Positions 52,818-61,352 of a DNA stretch of 64,000 bases are shown here, in pieces (the stretch's first letter is position 1; every line of letters begins with the position of its first letter). Source of the DNA: Bdellovibrionales bacterium (lineage in GTDB: Bacteria > Bdellovibrionota > UBA1018 > CAIMNF01). A model generated the notes under the pieces. The model did not search any database. It was given only the letters and a program-made list of their open reading frames with translations, and was not told where the DNA came from. The translations under genes were made by a program, and so were the position numbers. The stretch covers positions 186,001 through 250,000 of the forward strand of contig CANNBJ010000001.1 in NCBI GenBank assembly GCA_947502835.1, read 5' to 3'.

Positions 52818-53345
52818 TTAGCGGCGGGATTTCGGTTTTTTTTCTTTGAGGATGTGAAGCTCCGGGTACCCGTAGGTTTCATCCTTTTTTCGTGTGAAGC
52901 GAAGACCCTCGTATTCCGCAATCGAGAGTTCAAGGGTGGTGTAGATGATCGCTTCGCCCATCAGATGACCTCCCAGGGTGGTCCCGTCGGGCAAGGAGAC
53001 TGCCGCGTGAAGATGCATGGATTCTGAGTCGAGCATTCCATTCAGGGCAATGACTTCGAAATGTCCCTCCCGCGTTTCCGGAGAGGGTTGATTTGCAAAG
53101 CGGAGCGTGACTTTTTTCAGGCTTCCCACGGCGCTCACGATGCTGGCGGCCCGGATTTGATTTTCCTTCGCCCATGCAGTCAGTTCGGCGAGGAGATTTT
53201 GTCCGGGTGCGAGTCGCACCAGATGCGCTTTGATTCGGGAAGTTTGCCAGTCCATGGTTCGATGAGTCTCCGCTTGGTTCGGGGAGGGTGCCGCAAACAC
53301 TGTTGTCGTCCAGAAGATCGCAGGAATCCAAAAAAGAAAGCCCAT
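52818..53345 (-). CDS. PPC/DUF296-domain protein with signal peptide
   Basis: 175 residues. Residues 35-160 are a PPC (plant and prokaryote conserved, DUF296) domain with the metal-site signature HLHAAVSLPDGTTLGGHLMG. Before it lies a convincing Sec signal peptide (LFWIPAIFWTTTVFA-AP). PPC proteins are normally cytoplasmic and in plants form part of AT-hook DNA-binding proteins, so export is unusual. An internal Met31 (53255) would give a cytoplasmic form, but it has no ribosome site, and neither does 53345. It starts nine bases after selU and may be co-transcribed with selD-selU. Confidence 0.85.
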   Translation of the reverse strand: MGFLFWIPAIFWTTTVFAAPSPNQAETHRTMDWQTSRIKAHLVRLAPGQNLLAELTAWAKENQIRAASIVSAVGSLKKVTLRFANQPSPETREGHFEVIALNGMLDSESMHLHAAVSLPDGTTLGGHLMGEAIIYTTLELSIAEYEGLRFTRKKDETYGYPELHILKEKKPKSRR

Positions 53346-53354
53346 TTCGGATGA

Positions 53355-54404
53355 TTAGGGCATCAGAAGTTTGGAGGCAAGCTCATTTCCGTCCCCCCGA
53401 TGGAGAATCCGGTCCTTGGAGCGTTCAAGTCCCCGTTCATAGAGCGGGTCATAGTAGTGCAAAAGCAATTCACGGATCCAGGGTGAGTGGGTTTCGGGAC
53501 GATCAAACTCCCCGGAGCCAAATGCGGTATGGATCATGGATTCAATTGAGGCGTGTTTCATGCCTCCCAGTTTCTTTCGGATTCTCCGCAGGTTCTCCAC
53601 AAAGAAATCGCGGACCTGCTCCTTTGGCTCGCCTCGGGTGACCAACCGGGCTTCAACGTATTCCCGGGCAAGATTCAGGATCCGTTCCTCAAGTCCGACC
53701 TCGAGCAAAAAAACAGGTGCCTGCTTCATCCTGAGAAACAGGGCCTCCGGAACCAGAAGGGAGCCGATCATCACGGATTCATCCTCCAGCAGGATCGGGG
53801 AGCCGGTGGACTTCTTCAGGAGTTCAACGGCAAGTGCGTTTTCAAAGGTTACCTGCGAGGGCTGGGGGCCCATGGCGCCGAAGCTGGAGCCCCGATGGCA
53901 GGCAAGTGCCTCAAGGTCGATGGCCGGAATCGGGGATTGCGTGAGAAAGGCGGTTTTTCCAGATCCAGTCTTGCCCCCGACCAGAAAAAAAGTGGTGCGT
54001 TGCGAGACCTCGGAGAGACGCAGGAGCAGGTGGTTTCGAAGCGCTTTGTAGCCTCCCTCGATTCTCGGAACTTCGCATCCCGAGTCCTTGAGCCATTGGA
54101 CTGCAATTCCTGATCGCAGTCCCCCCCGGAAACAATAGAGATGCGCTGACGGGTTTGAATCGAAAAAGGAGCGCCATGCGCGAATCCGTTTCTCTTTCGT
54201 TTCCCCGTGAACCAGTTGATGGCCCAATTGGATTGCAGAGTCTGCGCCCTTTTCGCGATAACAGGTGCCCACGAGCTTTCGCTCCCCGTCGTCAAGGATG
54301 GGAAGATTCCTCGACCCGGGAAAATGTCCCGCCTCGAATTCCACCGGTGCCCTGACGTCGATCAAGGGAATGTCATGAGTGAAAATCCAATCGAAGTCAT
54401 TCAT
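53355..54404 (-). CDS. selU: tRNA 2-selenouridine synthase
   Basis: 349 residues from ATG 54404. N-terminal rhodanese domain with active Cys91 (LYCFRGGLRSG) and C-terminal P-loop domain GGKTGSGKT (143-151). The enzyme replaces sulfur by selenium in the wobble 2-thiouridine of certain tRNAs, through a geranyl intermediate, using selenophosphate. It overlaps selD by eight bases, so supply and use of selenophosphate are coupled. No selA, selB or tRNA-Sec is seen in this window. Confidence 0.95.
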   Translation of the reverse strand: MNDFDWIFTHDIPLIDVRAPVEFEAGHFPGSRNLPILDDGERKLVGTCYREKGADSAIQLGHQLVHGETKEKRIRAWRSFFDSNPSAHLYCFRGGLRSGIAVQWLKDSGCEVPRIEGGYKALRNHLLLRLSEVSQRTTFFLVGGKTGSGKTAFLTQSPIPAIDLEALACHRGSSFGAMGPQPSQVTFENALAVELLKKSTGSPILLEDESVMIGSLLVPEALFLRMKQAPVFLLEVGLEERILNLAREYVEARLVTRGEPKEQVRDFFVENLRRIRKKLGGMKHASIESMIHTAFGSGEFDRPETHSPWIRELLLHYYDPLYERGLERSKDRILHRGDGNELASKLLMP

Positions 54405-55443
54405 GGAGTTCGATGTCGTGGGGCTGTTTCCCGGTGACCTCGCCAATGATTTCGGCTTTGGTGAATCGGGTTCTCAATTTCCGGAGAATCTGTTTCGACT
54501 GATCCGGTGATACCGACAGCAGAAGCCCCCCGCTGGTTTGAGGATCAAAAAAGCACAGAAGGGATTCCTTGGAGGGCTGCCCCAGAACCTTGATGTGATG
54601 TTCGACATAGGTTCGATTCGAGACGTGGGCTCGTGTGAGATTTCCGGCTTTCAACGATGGAATGGTCCGGTCAAACAGGGGGATCGAGCGGAGGTTCAGG
54701 CGAAGAGTGACCCCGGACGCGCGTGCCAGTTGATGGCAATGTCCGGAAACTCCGAATCCTGTGATGTCGGTTGCGGCATGAATGCATCCGAGATCCTCCG
54801 GGGCGAGGAGATCGTCAAGGCGATTGAGGGTGCTCATGGAGCGGATCGCCTCGTCAATCTCGGATTCCGTGGTTTCCCCGTTTTTCAAGCCGGCGCACAG
54901 GGTTCCGGTCCCGATGGGCTTGGTCAAGATCAAGTGGTCCCCGGGACGGGCCCCGGAGTTGCTCCAGATTGCATCCGGATGGACGATGCCGGTCACAGAG
55001 AGTCCGAACTTCAATGTGTCGTCCTCAATGGAGTGCCCGCCGAGAAGGGAGCACCCGGCCTCGCGGACTTTGAGCAACGCTCCTTCCATGATTTCCCCGA
55101 TGACAGAGGGCTCAAGGACGGAGAGGGGAAATGCAAGAATCGCGAGCGCCGTTTTTGGAACTCCTCCCATTGCATACACATCACTCAATGCATTTGTTGC
55201 CGCGACCTGGCCAAACAGGTGGGGTGTGTCGAGCACCGGGGTGAAGAAGTCGAGGGTTTGAACCAGTGCCATCTCTTTATGGATCCGATAGATGCCGGCA
55301 TCATCGAAGGATTTTCCGTCGATCAGGACGGCCGGATCACTCGAGGAAAAATCGATGCGCCCCAAGACTTCCCGGAGTGTTGCGGCGGGAAGCTTGGCGG
55401 CACATCCGCCCTTTTGAACGGTCTGGGTCAGTTTGATACTCAT
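54397..55443 (-). CDS. selD: Selenide, water dikinase (selenophosphate synthase)
   Basis: 348 residues. The N-terminal loop KGGCAAKLP holds Cys14 and Lys17, matching the catalytic Cys/Lys of SelD. TLDFFTPVLDTPHLFGQVAATNALSDVYAMGG spans the ATP/Mg site in residues 64-95, and GGHSIED and ATDITGFGVSGH follow. Makes selenophosphate from selenide and ATP. Cys rather than selenocysteine is encoded. AGGAG six bases before ATG 55443. First gene of the selD-selU unit. Confidence 0.96.
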   Translation of the reverse strand: MSIKLTQTVQKGGCAAKLPAATLREVLGRIDFSSSDPAVLIDGKSFDDAGIYRIHKEMALVQTLDFFTPVLDTPHLFGQVAATNALSDVYAMGGVPKTALAILAFPLSVLEPSVIGEIMEGALLKVREAGCSLLGGHSIEDDTLKFGLSVTGIVHPDAIWSNSGARPGDHLILTKPIGTGTLCAGLKNGETTESEIDEAIRSMSTLNRLDDLLAPEDLGCIHAATDITGFGVSGHCHQLARASGVTLRLNLRSIPLFDRTIPSLKAGNLTRAHVSNRTYVEHHIKVLGQPSKESLLCFFDPQTSGGLLLSVSPDQSKQILRKLRTRFTKAEIIGEVTGKQPHDIELHE

Positions 55444-55546
55444 GCGGTGCTCCTGTGGGTACGAATCCTACCAGAAAAAAATGAAAAAAGATTGGAATCC
55501 GGTTTTTAGCATGGACCTTGCAAAAAGGCCTTTTGGAGGGTTTCAC

Positions 55547-55951
55547 GTGAAGATCACTCGAATGAAGAAAGCAGGTACATGGTCACTGCAAATCATATTG
55601 GCCATGGTGTTTTTATCGGTGGGCATGGCCAAAATCTCGGGGGTGCAAAGTTCCATCGAAATGTTCCGGGAAATCGGATGGGGACAGTGGTTGCGGGTTT
55701 TCGTCGGAATTCTGGAGGTTTCCGCCTCCGTTCTCCTGCTGTTCGGGCCCTATGCAACTCTGGGAGCGGGGCTCTTGTTGATTTCCATGGCGGGAGCCGT
55801 GATGGCCCACCTTTGGCTGATCGGGGGGAGCATTGTCCCGGCGCTGGTCTTGGGAATTGTGGCGGGCCTTGTGATGTTCATGAGACAGCGGATCCGCCTG
55901 GATGAGGAGCGGGAGGCCCTCCGGGAGTCGAGGACCCGAAAATCGGCCTAG
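55547..55951 (+). CDS. DoxX-family membrane protein
   Basis: 134 residues from GTG 55547, which has GGAGGG six bases upstream; ATG 55562 is an alternative. Four membrane helices with the DoxX pattern: QIILAMVFLSVGMAKISG, FREIGWGQWLRVFVGILEV, then two more. A charged C-terminal tail. DoxX proteins are small quinone-related or redox membrane proteins of mostly unknown role. Divergent from selD and followed by the receiver-PilZ gene 46 bp later. Confidence 0.87.
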   Translation: MKITRMKKAGTWSLQIILAMVFLSVGMAKISGVQSSIEMFREIGWGQWLRVFVGILEVSASVLLLFGPYATLGAGLLLISMAGAVMAHLWLIGGSIVPALVLGIVAGLVMFMRQRIRLDEEREALRESRTRKSA

Positions 55952-55997
55952 GGCTTTTTGGACCGCCTGTTGTAGAGTCGGGGGCAAGGCGGATTTT

Positions 55998-56714
55998 ATG
56001 AAGGTTCTCGAGAAGAAAAAGATTCTGGTAGTGGATGATGAGCCGATGCTTCGGGAAATCCTCCGGGATGTGCTCGAGTACGAAGGCGCGGTCGTTCAAG
56101 AGGCGGAAAACGGAAGAGTCGCATTCGAATCCTACAGAAAAGAGGGGTATCATGCGATCATCTCGGATATCCGGATGCCCGGGGGAGATGGACTCGAATT
56201 GCTGGAGAGTCTCAGGCGCCTTGATTGTGTCACTCCAGTGGTGATGCTGATCACTGGATTTTCGGATCTCTCCCACGACGCGGCCTACAACCTAGGTGCC
56301 GATGCGGTTCTTTCCAAGCCATTTGACGTCTACGACCTGCTCTCGCGGCTCTCCTTCCTTCTCACGGACGTCGATTCGCGATGGGGCGCGCGTCCGGAAG
56401 GCGCCGGGAATCCGGCGCAGAGAGTGATTGGCTCCTGTGTGCAATCAGTGGGCAGGGGTGGAATGTTCGTGCCCGGCTTCATTTCGGCAACAACCGGTGA
56501 AGGGGTTGAGTTCTCCGTGGATTGCCCGAAGCTCGGCGGCGTGTTGGAAGGCACGGGAGTGGTCAGGTGGGTGAGGAGAGCCGCATCTTCCAAATTGCAG
56601 GACGGCAGTGGCGTGGAGTTCAGGTACCTCGAGCCTCAATCCTTGGAAAGGGTGCTTGAGTGGAACCGGAAATTTCCGACCTGTGCATTCATTCCCGACC
56701 GAAATCCAGAGTGA
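55998..56714 (+). CDS. Response regulator with receiver and PilZ domains
   Basis: 238 residues from ATG 55998. Receiver domain 7-122 with acidic pair Asp13/Asp14, phospho-acceptor Asp57 (SDIRMPGGDG), Thr86 and Lys107 (SKPFD). C-terminal part (140-230) is a PilZ-like domain (GGMFVPGF; VEFSVDCP; GVEFRYL), lacking a clear RxxxR motif, so c-di-GMP binding is doubtful. Probably the partner of the GAF kinase, whose gene converges with and overlaps this one by 26 bases. Confidence 0.9.
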   Translation: MKVLEKKKILVVDDEPMLREILRDVLEYEGAVVQEAENGRVAFESYRKEGYHAIISDIRMPGGDGLELLESLRRLDCVTPVVMLITGFSDLSHDAAYNLGADAVLSKPFDVYDLLSRLSFLLTDVDSRWGARPEGAGNPAQRVIGSCVQSVGRGGMFVPGFISATTGEGVEFSVDCPKLGGVLEGTGVVRWVRRAASSKLQDGSGVEFRYLEPQSLERVLEWNRKFPTCAFIPDRNPE

Positions 56715-57930
56715 ATCGACTGGATCCTTTTCCCGGCACCATGTGAAGCCTTGCCCGATTGGATTCCGCCAGAGTGCTCGAAATGCTGAGTCCAAGACCG
56801 GTGCCCTTGCCGGGATCCTTCGTCGTGAAAAAGGGTTGAAAGATTTTTGTTTGAAGGTCCTCGGGCACACCGGGGCCGGAGTCCTCCACAAGAATGGAGA
56901 GAATCCCGTTCCGTCTTGAGAGCGATATCCCGATCCATTTCCCGTCGGGAAGACCGCTCACAGCATCCCGCGCATTCTGGATCAGATTCACGAGAATTTG
57001 GGAAATCTGGCTTGGCCTGCACTCGACCAGTGTGGCCTCCGCGGGCAGGCTCAGTCTGAGTTCGATGTTTTGGGCCTTCAGCCCCTCCTTGCACAGTTCC
57101 AGTGAATCCCGGACGATCACGCAGAGGTCATGCGGCTGAAGCGAGTCGAGCTGACCGTCCCGTGAGAACGTTTGAAGGCCCTTGATGATTCCGCTGATTC
57201 GATCAATGCACTTTGAAATTCCCTCAAGGGAATGAAGGAGTTTCTCCTTGCCGGATTCATCCGCAGGACGATGGAGAAGAGAGGAGATTCGATTGACGTA
57301 TCCCGCGATGATCGCAAGGGGATTGTTGATTTCATGCGCGATCCCTCCTGCCATTTCACCAAGGGCTGACATCTTCGATTGATGCAGGAGCATGATTTTT
57401 TGACCTTCGATCAGGGCAAGCGCTTCGGTGAGCTGACGGTTCTTCCGCTTCAGTTCGAGTTGGGTGATGACCATGGATGCAAGAGTGCTGAGAGCCCTCT
57501 TCTTTTCCTCAGGGAAGGCTTTCGGGGAGGAGTCGATCACGCAAAGGGTGCCGATGGCTTCTCCTGTTTCCGTTCTGAGTTGTGCTCCTGCATAAAACCG
57601 GATCCGGGGATCTCCGGTGACGAGGGGATTGTCCGAGAACCTAGTATCCCGAAGGGCGTCTTCGACCACGAACACATCCCGCTCGAGGATCGCATGACCA
57701 CAAAACGAGACATCGCGATGGGTTTCGGCTGCGAGGAGGCCGACCTTGGACTTGAACCACTGACGATCACGGTCCACGAGGCTGATCAGCGCGATCGGGG
57801 TGCCGCAGATGGCGGAGGCGAGTTCGGTCAAGGCATCGAACTCGGGTTCGGGCGAGGTTTCCAGCACATCGTAATTGCGGAGCGCCAAGAGCCGGGCTTC
57901 TTCGTTCTTCGGGAGAGGAGGTGCTTTCAT
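56689..57930 (-). CDS. GAF-domain sensor histidine kinase
   Basis: 413 residues, no membrane segment. GAF domain (about 20-160) with the phrase QWFKSKVGLLAAETHRDVSFCGHAI, typical of soluble GAF kinases; HisKA with His199 (GGIAHEINNP); HATPase with NLIQNARDAV, DSGPGVPEDL and GTGLGLSI. A cytoplasmic sensor, ligand unknown. It converges with the receiver-PilZ gene and is the obvious kinase for it, although pairing by position is an inference. Confidence 0.94.
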   Translation of the reverse strand: MKAPPLPKNEEARLLALRNYDVLETSPEPEFDALTELASAICGTPIALISLVDRDRQWFKSKVGLLAAETHRDVSFCGHAILERDVFVVEDALRDTRFSDNPLVTGDPRIRFYAGAQLRTETGEAIGTLCVIDSSPKAFPEEKKRALSTLASMVITQLELKRKNRQLTEALALIEGQKIMLLHQSKMSALGEMAGGIAHEINNPLAIIAGYVNRISSLLHRPADESGKEKLLHSLEGISKCIDRISGIIKGLQTFSRDGQLDSLQPHDLCVIVRDSLELCKEGLKAQNIELRLSLPAEATLVECRPSQISQILVNLIQNARDAVSGLPDGKWIGISLSRRNGILSILVEDSGPGVPEDLQTKIFQPFFTTKDPGKGTGLGLSISSTLAESNRARLHMVPGKGSSRFTLDFGRE

Positions 57931-57978
57931 GATTTGGTTGAATAGCCCACCTGAGCCGGAATGAGAAGCGGATCATCG

Positions 57979-58007
57979 TCTGTACACCTGTTTACGGGCT
58001 GTACAGA
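57979..58007. promoter_or_regulatory. TCTGTACA inverted repeat, possible operator
   Basis: TCTGTACA (57979-57986) and TGTACAGA (58000-58007) are exact inverted copies 21 bp apart, centre to centre, in the gap between the divergent GAF kinase and lytic transglycosylase genes. The two-turn spacing suits a dimeric regulator; a hairpin is the alternative. Confidence 0.4.
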
Positions 58008-58097
58008 TGCCCGCGCTCCCCGAGGAGGAGTGCATCGGGAATCGCACGTGAATTCCGAGGGATTTTTTGGCTCGTTCCTTGTAAGGATGGTCCCGAC

Positions 58098-58832
58098 ATG
58101 ATTCAGCGTTGGCTTCGTACACAACTCTTTTGCTTGATCCTGTGTTCCATTCCGGTTGAGCATTCCTTTGCCATCCCCTCGAGGAATTCCCTCGACGAGC
58201 CCCGGTTGAATCATGCCCGGGAATTGCTCGGCAAAACCTATAAAAAGAAAGTGACACGAAGAAAGACGGCCATCCTTTCGCGGGAGGTTGAAGTGTCGGA
58301 TTTCGTCATGGAGACAACCCGTGTCTTCCTTCAAAAAAAGAACCGCGGAATGAGTGAGAAGATCGGATACGCGATCCTGAACGCCGCTGAGGAGTTTTCG
58401 CTCGATCCCGTGTTTCTCATGGCGGTGATCCAGAATGAGAGCAGCTTCAACCCGTCGATGCGCGGTCTTGCCGGGGAAATCGGGCTCATGCAGATTCTTC
58501 CTCGAACCGCGAAGTGGATCTCGGAGCTTTATTCCATCGAGTACCGCAACGAGGGGAGTCTTCTTGATCCCGCAAAGAACATCTGGATCGGGGCTGCACT
58601 TCTGCACAAGCTCAGGGACCAGTTTGATTCGGAAGGAAGACTGTACGTTTCAGCCTACAACATCGGTCCGAGAAAGCTCCGGATGATGATGGCGATGAAC
58701 AAGAATCCGAAGCTGTATGTGTTGGCCGTGATGAAGCGTTACCTTGCGCTTTATCAGGGATTCAAGGCCGAGGGGGATCTGAAAATGTTGGGCCAAAAAG
58801 CGAGATCCAACGTTCTCGAGCTTACGAATTAA
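58098..58832 (+). CDS. Exported lytic transglycosylase (SLT domain)
   Basis: 244 residues with a signal peptide (cleavage near SFA-IP). SLT domain (about 88-225): catalytic Glu114 in QNESSFNP, EIGLMQILP at 127-135, and the late AYNIGP motif. It cleaves peptidoglycan glycan strands to anhydromuropeptides. The basic segment KTYKKKVTRRK before the domain may bind the wall. AAGGA precedes the ATG. Confidence 0.94.
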   Translation: MIQRWLRTQLFCLILCSIPVEHSFAIPSRNSLDEPRLNHARELLGKTYKKKVTRRKTAILSREVEVSDFVMETTRVFLQKKNRGMSEKIGYAILNAAEEFSLDPVFLMAVIQNESSFNPSMRGLAGEIGLMQILPRTAKWISELYSIEYRNEGSLLDPAKNIWIGAALLHKLRDQFDSEGRLYVSAYNIGPRKLRMMMAMNKNPKLYVLAVMKRYLALYQGFKAEGDLKMLGQKARSNVLELTN

Positions 58833-58843
58833 GATTTTGCGAA

Positions 58844-59968
58844 TCAAGAACTCATTCGCACCATTTCAAGTTGGGTGATTTCACCATCGGTGCCCAGTCG
58901 AAGAGGGGGACCCCAGTATCCTGTCCCGTGGCTCACGTAGATCTGAAGGTCCCGGAGCCGATCGAGTCCTCCCGAATGCAGATGAACTCCGTGAATCACC
59001 CAAGTCCAAGGGAAGAACTGTCCCCCATGGGTGTGCCCCGAGAGTTGGAGATGGTAGGGAAGGAGAGCCGCCTCTTTCGCAATTTTTGGCTGATGTGCAA
59101 GCAGGATCCGCAGGGATGCGGTTGGATCAGGCTGTGGAATGACGGGCGGCTCTCCTTGGAAATGCGGAGCGGCTGGATCGGTGACCCCTCCCAGGAAGAT
59201 CTTCTTTTCGGAGATCTCCACCGAAATGCCCTCGTTCAGGAGAACTCTGATTCCCATTCCCCGAATGGCTGAAACGGATTGTTCGATGTTCCAGTAGCAT
59301 TCGTGATTTCCGATCACGAAATACACCCCGTGAGGGGCGTTCAGGCGGGAGAGCTCTTTCAATTCGCGCCCAAGGGATGCGGTCGAGCCGTCAATGATGT
59401 CGCCCGTGAGAACGATCAGATCGGGCGAGAGGCCGAGTGTTCGGTCGATGATGCGGCGGATTTCGGGGAGATCGGGGCCCGTTCCGAGATGCAAGTCGCT
59501 CAGTTGGACAATCCGAAGTCCTTCGAGTTCAGGCGGGAGCTCCGGAATCTCGATCTTGATGCTCGGTGTGGTGATTCTGAATCGTGCATTCAGAAAGCCC
59601 CAGATCAAACAAACCAATGTCAGAAGAAGAATGAGGATGACTCCGGCAGGGGAAACCAATGCCCCCCGGGGCACCCCTGCCCAAGAAAGCAGGAGCCCGC
59701 CCAAGTCTCTCAGCGCCGTGAAGGTGAAAAGGAAACTGATGACTCCCATTCCGGCGAATGCAAATTTCTGGAGGGGGCGCTCAAAGCGGAGATGCTCCTC
59801 GGGGCCACTCCGGAAAAACACGAAAAAGAGCCAAATCTGCCCGAGGAACAGAATCAACAACGATCCGGATCCGAGAGCAAACAGGATCGGGTGACTCCCG
59901 AGAAAAATCCAAAAAAGGGAAACCGTAAGGTAAGTGTAAATCGCACCAAGCAGAAGAATCGGGATCAT
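58844..59968 (-). CDS. Membrane metallophosphoesterase, YkuE-like
   Basis: 374 residues: about four N-terminal membrane helices (to about 127), then a calcineurin-like phosphoesterase domain with DLHLG (158-162), GDIIDG (189-194), GNHE (220-223) and GHTHGG (311-316). The two-metal site is complete. YkuE-like enzymes act on phosphate esters at the cell surface, for example UDP-sugar or lipid derivatives; the substrate here is open. Converges with the transglycosylase across 11 bp. Confidence 0.93.
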   Translation of the reverse strand: MIPILLLGAIYTYLTVSLFWIFLGSHPILFALGSGSLLILFLGQIWLFFVFFRSGPEEHLRFERPLQKFAFAGMGVISFLFTFTALRDLGGLLLSWAGVPRGALVSPAGVILILLLTLVCLIWGFLNARFRITTPSIKIEIPELPPELEGLRIVQLSDLHLGTGPDLPEIRRIIDRTLGLSPDLIVLTGDIIDGSTASLGRELKELSRLNAPHGVYFVIGNHECYWNIEQSVSAIRGMGIRVLLNEGISVEISEKKIFLGGVTDPAAPHFQGEPPVIPQPDPTASLRILLAHQPKIAKEAALLPYHLQLSGHTHGGQFFPWTWVIHGVHLHSGGLDRLRDLQIYVSHGTGYWGPPLRLGTDGEITQLEMVRMSS

Positions 59969-60052
59969 GGGGGAATCCTACCACAGAGATCCTGAACCGG
60001 AGGTCCCTTGATTGGTTTGACCGCATCCGGGGGAAGCGTTAGTGTGGGCTTC

Positions 60053-60694
60053 ATGAATCGTACCGAACTCGGATCCGCACTGGAATGGCGTTATGCCACA
60101 AAAAAATTCGATCCCGCAAAAGTCATTTCTCCCGAGGACTGGAGCGTTCTGGAGGAGTCACTCCGTTTGTCTCCGTCGTCGTACGGGCTTCAGCCCTGGC
60201 GCTTTCATGTGGTTCAGAATTCGCAAATCCGGCAACAGCTGAAAGTTGCCTCGTGGAATCAAAGCCAGGTAACGGACGCCTCTCATTATGTGGTGATCGC
60301 ATATCAGGAGTCCGTGGGGGAGGCTGATATCCGGAAATTCATGGAGACTACCGCGATGATCCGCGGTGTGGATGTGGGGAGCCTCGAGCGATACCGTATG
60401 TTGATCGAGGGGGATTTGCTTACTGGCATGCGCTCAAAGGAGATTTCCACTTGGTCGCAGAGGCAGACGTATATCGCGATGGGGTTTGTCATGCTTGCAG
60501 CGGCACTTCTCAAGATTGATTCTTGTCCCATGGAGGGAATCGAGGCTGATGAGTATGACCGGATTCTCGGATTGAAAGGGACTGGCTTTAAGACCGTGGC
60601 GGGTGTTGCTCTTGGCTATCGGCACGCAGAGGACAAATACGCGCTTTCCAAAAAGGTGCGCTACCCTGCAAGCGAGATCATTCGTTACTTGTAG
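60053..60694 (+). CDS. NAD(P)H-dependent nitroreductase-family flavoprotein
   Basis: 213 residues from ATG 60053. NfsB/nitroreductase fold with the FMN-binding start ALEWRYATKKFDP and SPSSYGLQPWRF, and the C-terminal ALGYRHAEDKY...KVRYP. FMN-dependent reduction of nitro compounds or quinones is expected. The 3' end overlaps the convergent exonuclease gene by 17 bases. Confidence 0.92.
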   Translation: MNRTELGSALEWRYATKKFDPAKVISPEDWSVLEESLRLSPSSYGLQPWRFHVVQNSQIRQQLKVASWNQSQVTDASHYVVIAYQESVGEADIRKFMETTAMIRGVDVGSLERYRMLIEGDLLTGMRSKEISTWSQRQTYIAMGFVMLAAALLKIDSCPMEGIEADEYDRILGLKGTGFKTVAGVALGYRHAEDKYALSKKVRYPASEIIRYL

Positions 60695-61340
60695 GAAGCT
60701 CGGGAGAAAGGCCAAGGAGTGCGCGCAAACGGGCGGCACTCTTTTCCGAGTTCAGCTCTGAAACGGGGCTATTCATGCGCACGGGTTTGTCAGAATGACC
60801 CGCATTGGAGAGTTTCTTCGTCTCCCAGGGTTTCTTGCCGGTTTCGACGTGGATATAGATCATGGCAGAGGCCCGGGCGTCGCTCAGTGCTTCGTGGTGA
60901 TTGAGCGGAATTCCAAGGGTGCTGCTCACGTTTGCCAGATTCGCAGGCTTGATGCCGAGTTTGTAGCGCGAAAGCTTCACCGTACATTCCGTTTTGAGCT
61001 TTGGTACCTTGATTCCGTAATGGGCGGCACTCGCCCGCAGAACCCGATCATCAAATCCGACATTGTGTGCGACCAGCAATTTCGACTTCTTGAGCCAGGG
61101 TTCAATTGATTCCCGATACACGAGGTCGAAGGTCGGGGAGTCTTTTACGTCCTTGTAGCGAATGCCATGGATGTGGGTGAAGAAAAACGCCTCGGTTGGA
61201 GTCTTGATCAGCCTGACTTCCTCGTGAATGATTCCATTCTCTTCGAGAACCACGATCCCGACGGAACACGCGGAATTCGGAGCAGGGTTTGCCGTTTCGA
61301 AATCGATGACCAGCGAGTAGGGCTTCTTGACCGCAGGCAC
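60678..61340 (-). CDS. DnaQ-like 3'-5' exonuclease
   Basis: 220 residues. DEDDh exonuclease motifs: Exo I VIDFETA, Exo II AHNVGFDDRVL, Exo III HHEALSDARA with the catalytic His and Asp. The motif order and length resemble stand-alone DNA polymerase III epsilon-like or small RNase T-type nucleases. Follows bipA by 12 bp on the same strand. C-terminal 45 residues are a polar tail. Confidence 0.92.
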   Translation of the reverse strand: MPAVKKPYSLVIDFETANPAPNSACSVGIVVLEENGIIHEEVRLIKTPTEAFFFTHIHGIRYKDVKDSPTFDLVYRESIEPWLKKSKLLVAHNVGFDDRVLRASAAHYGIKVPKLKTECTVKLSRYKLGIKPANLANVSSTLGIPLNHHEALSDARASAMIYIHVETGKKPWETKKLSNAGHSDKPVRMNSPVSELNSEKSAARLRALLGLSPELPTSNE

Positions 61341-61352
61341 CCGATATCCTCC

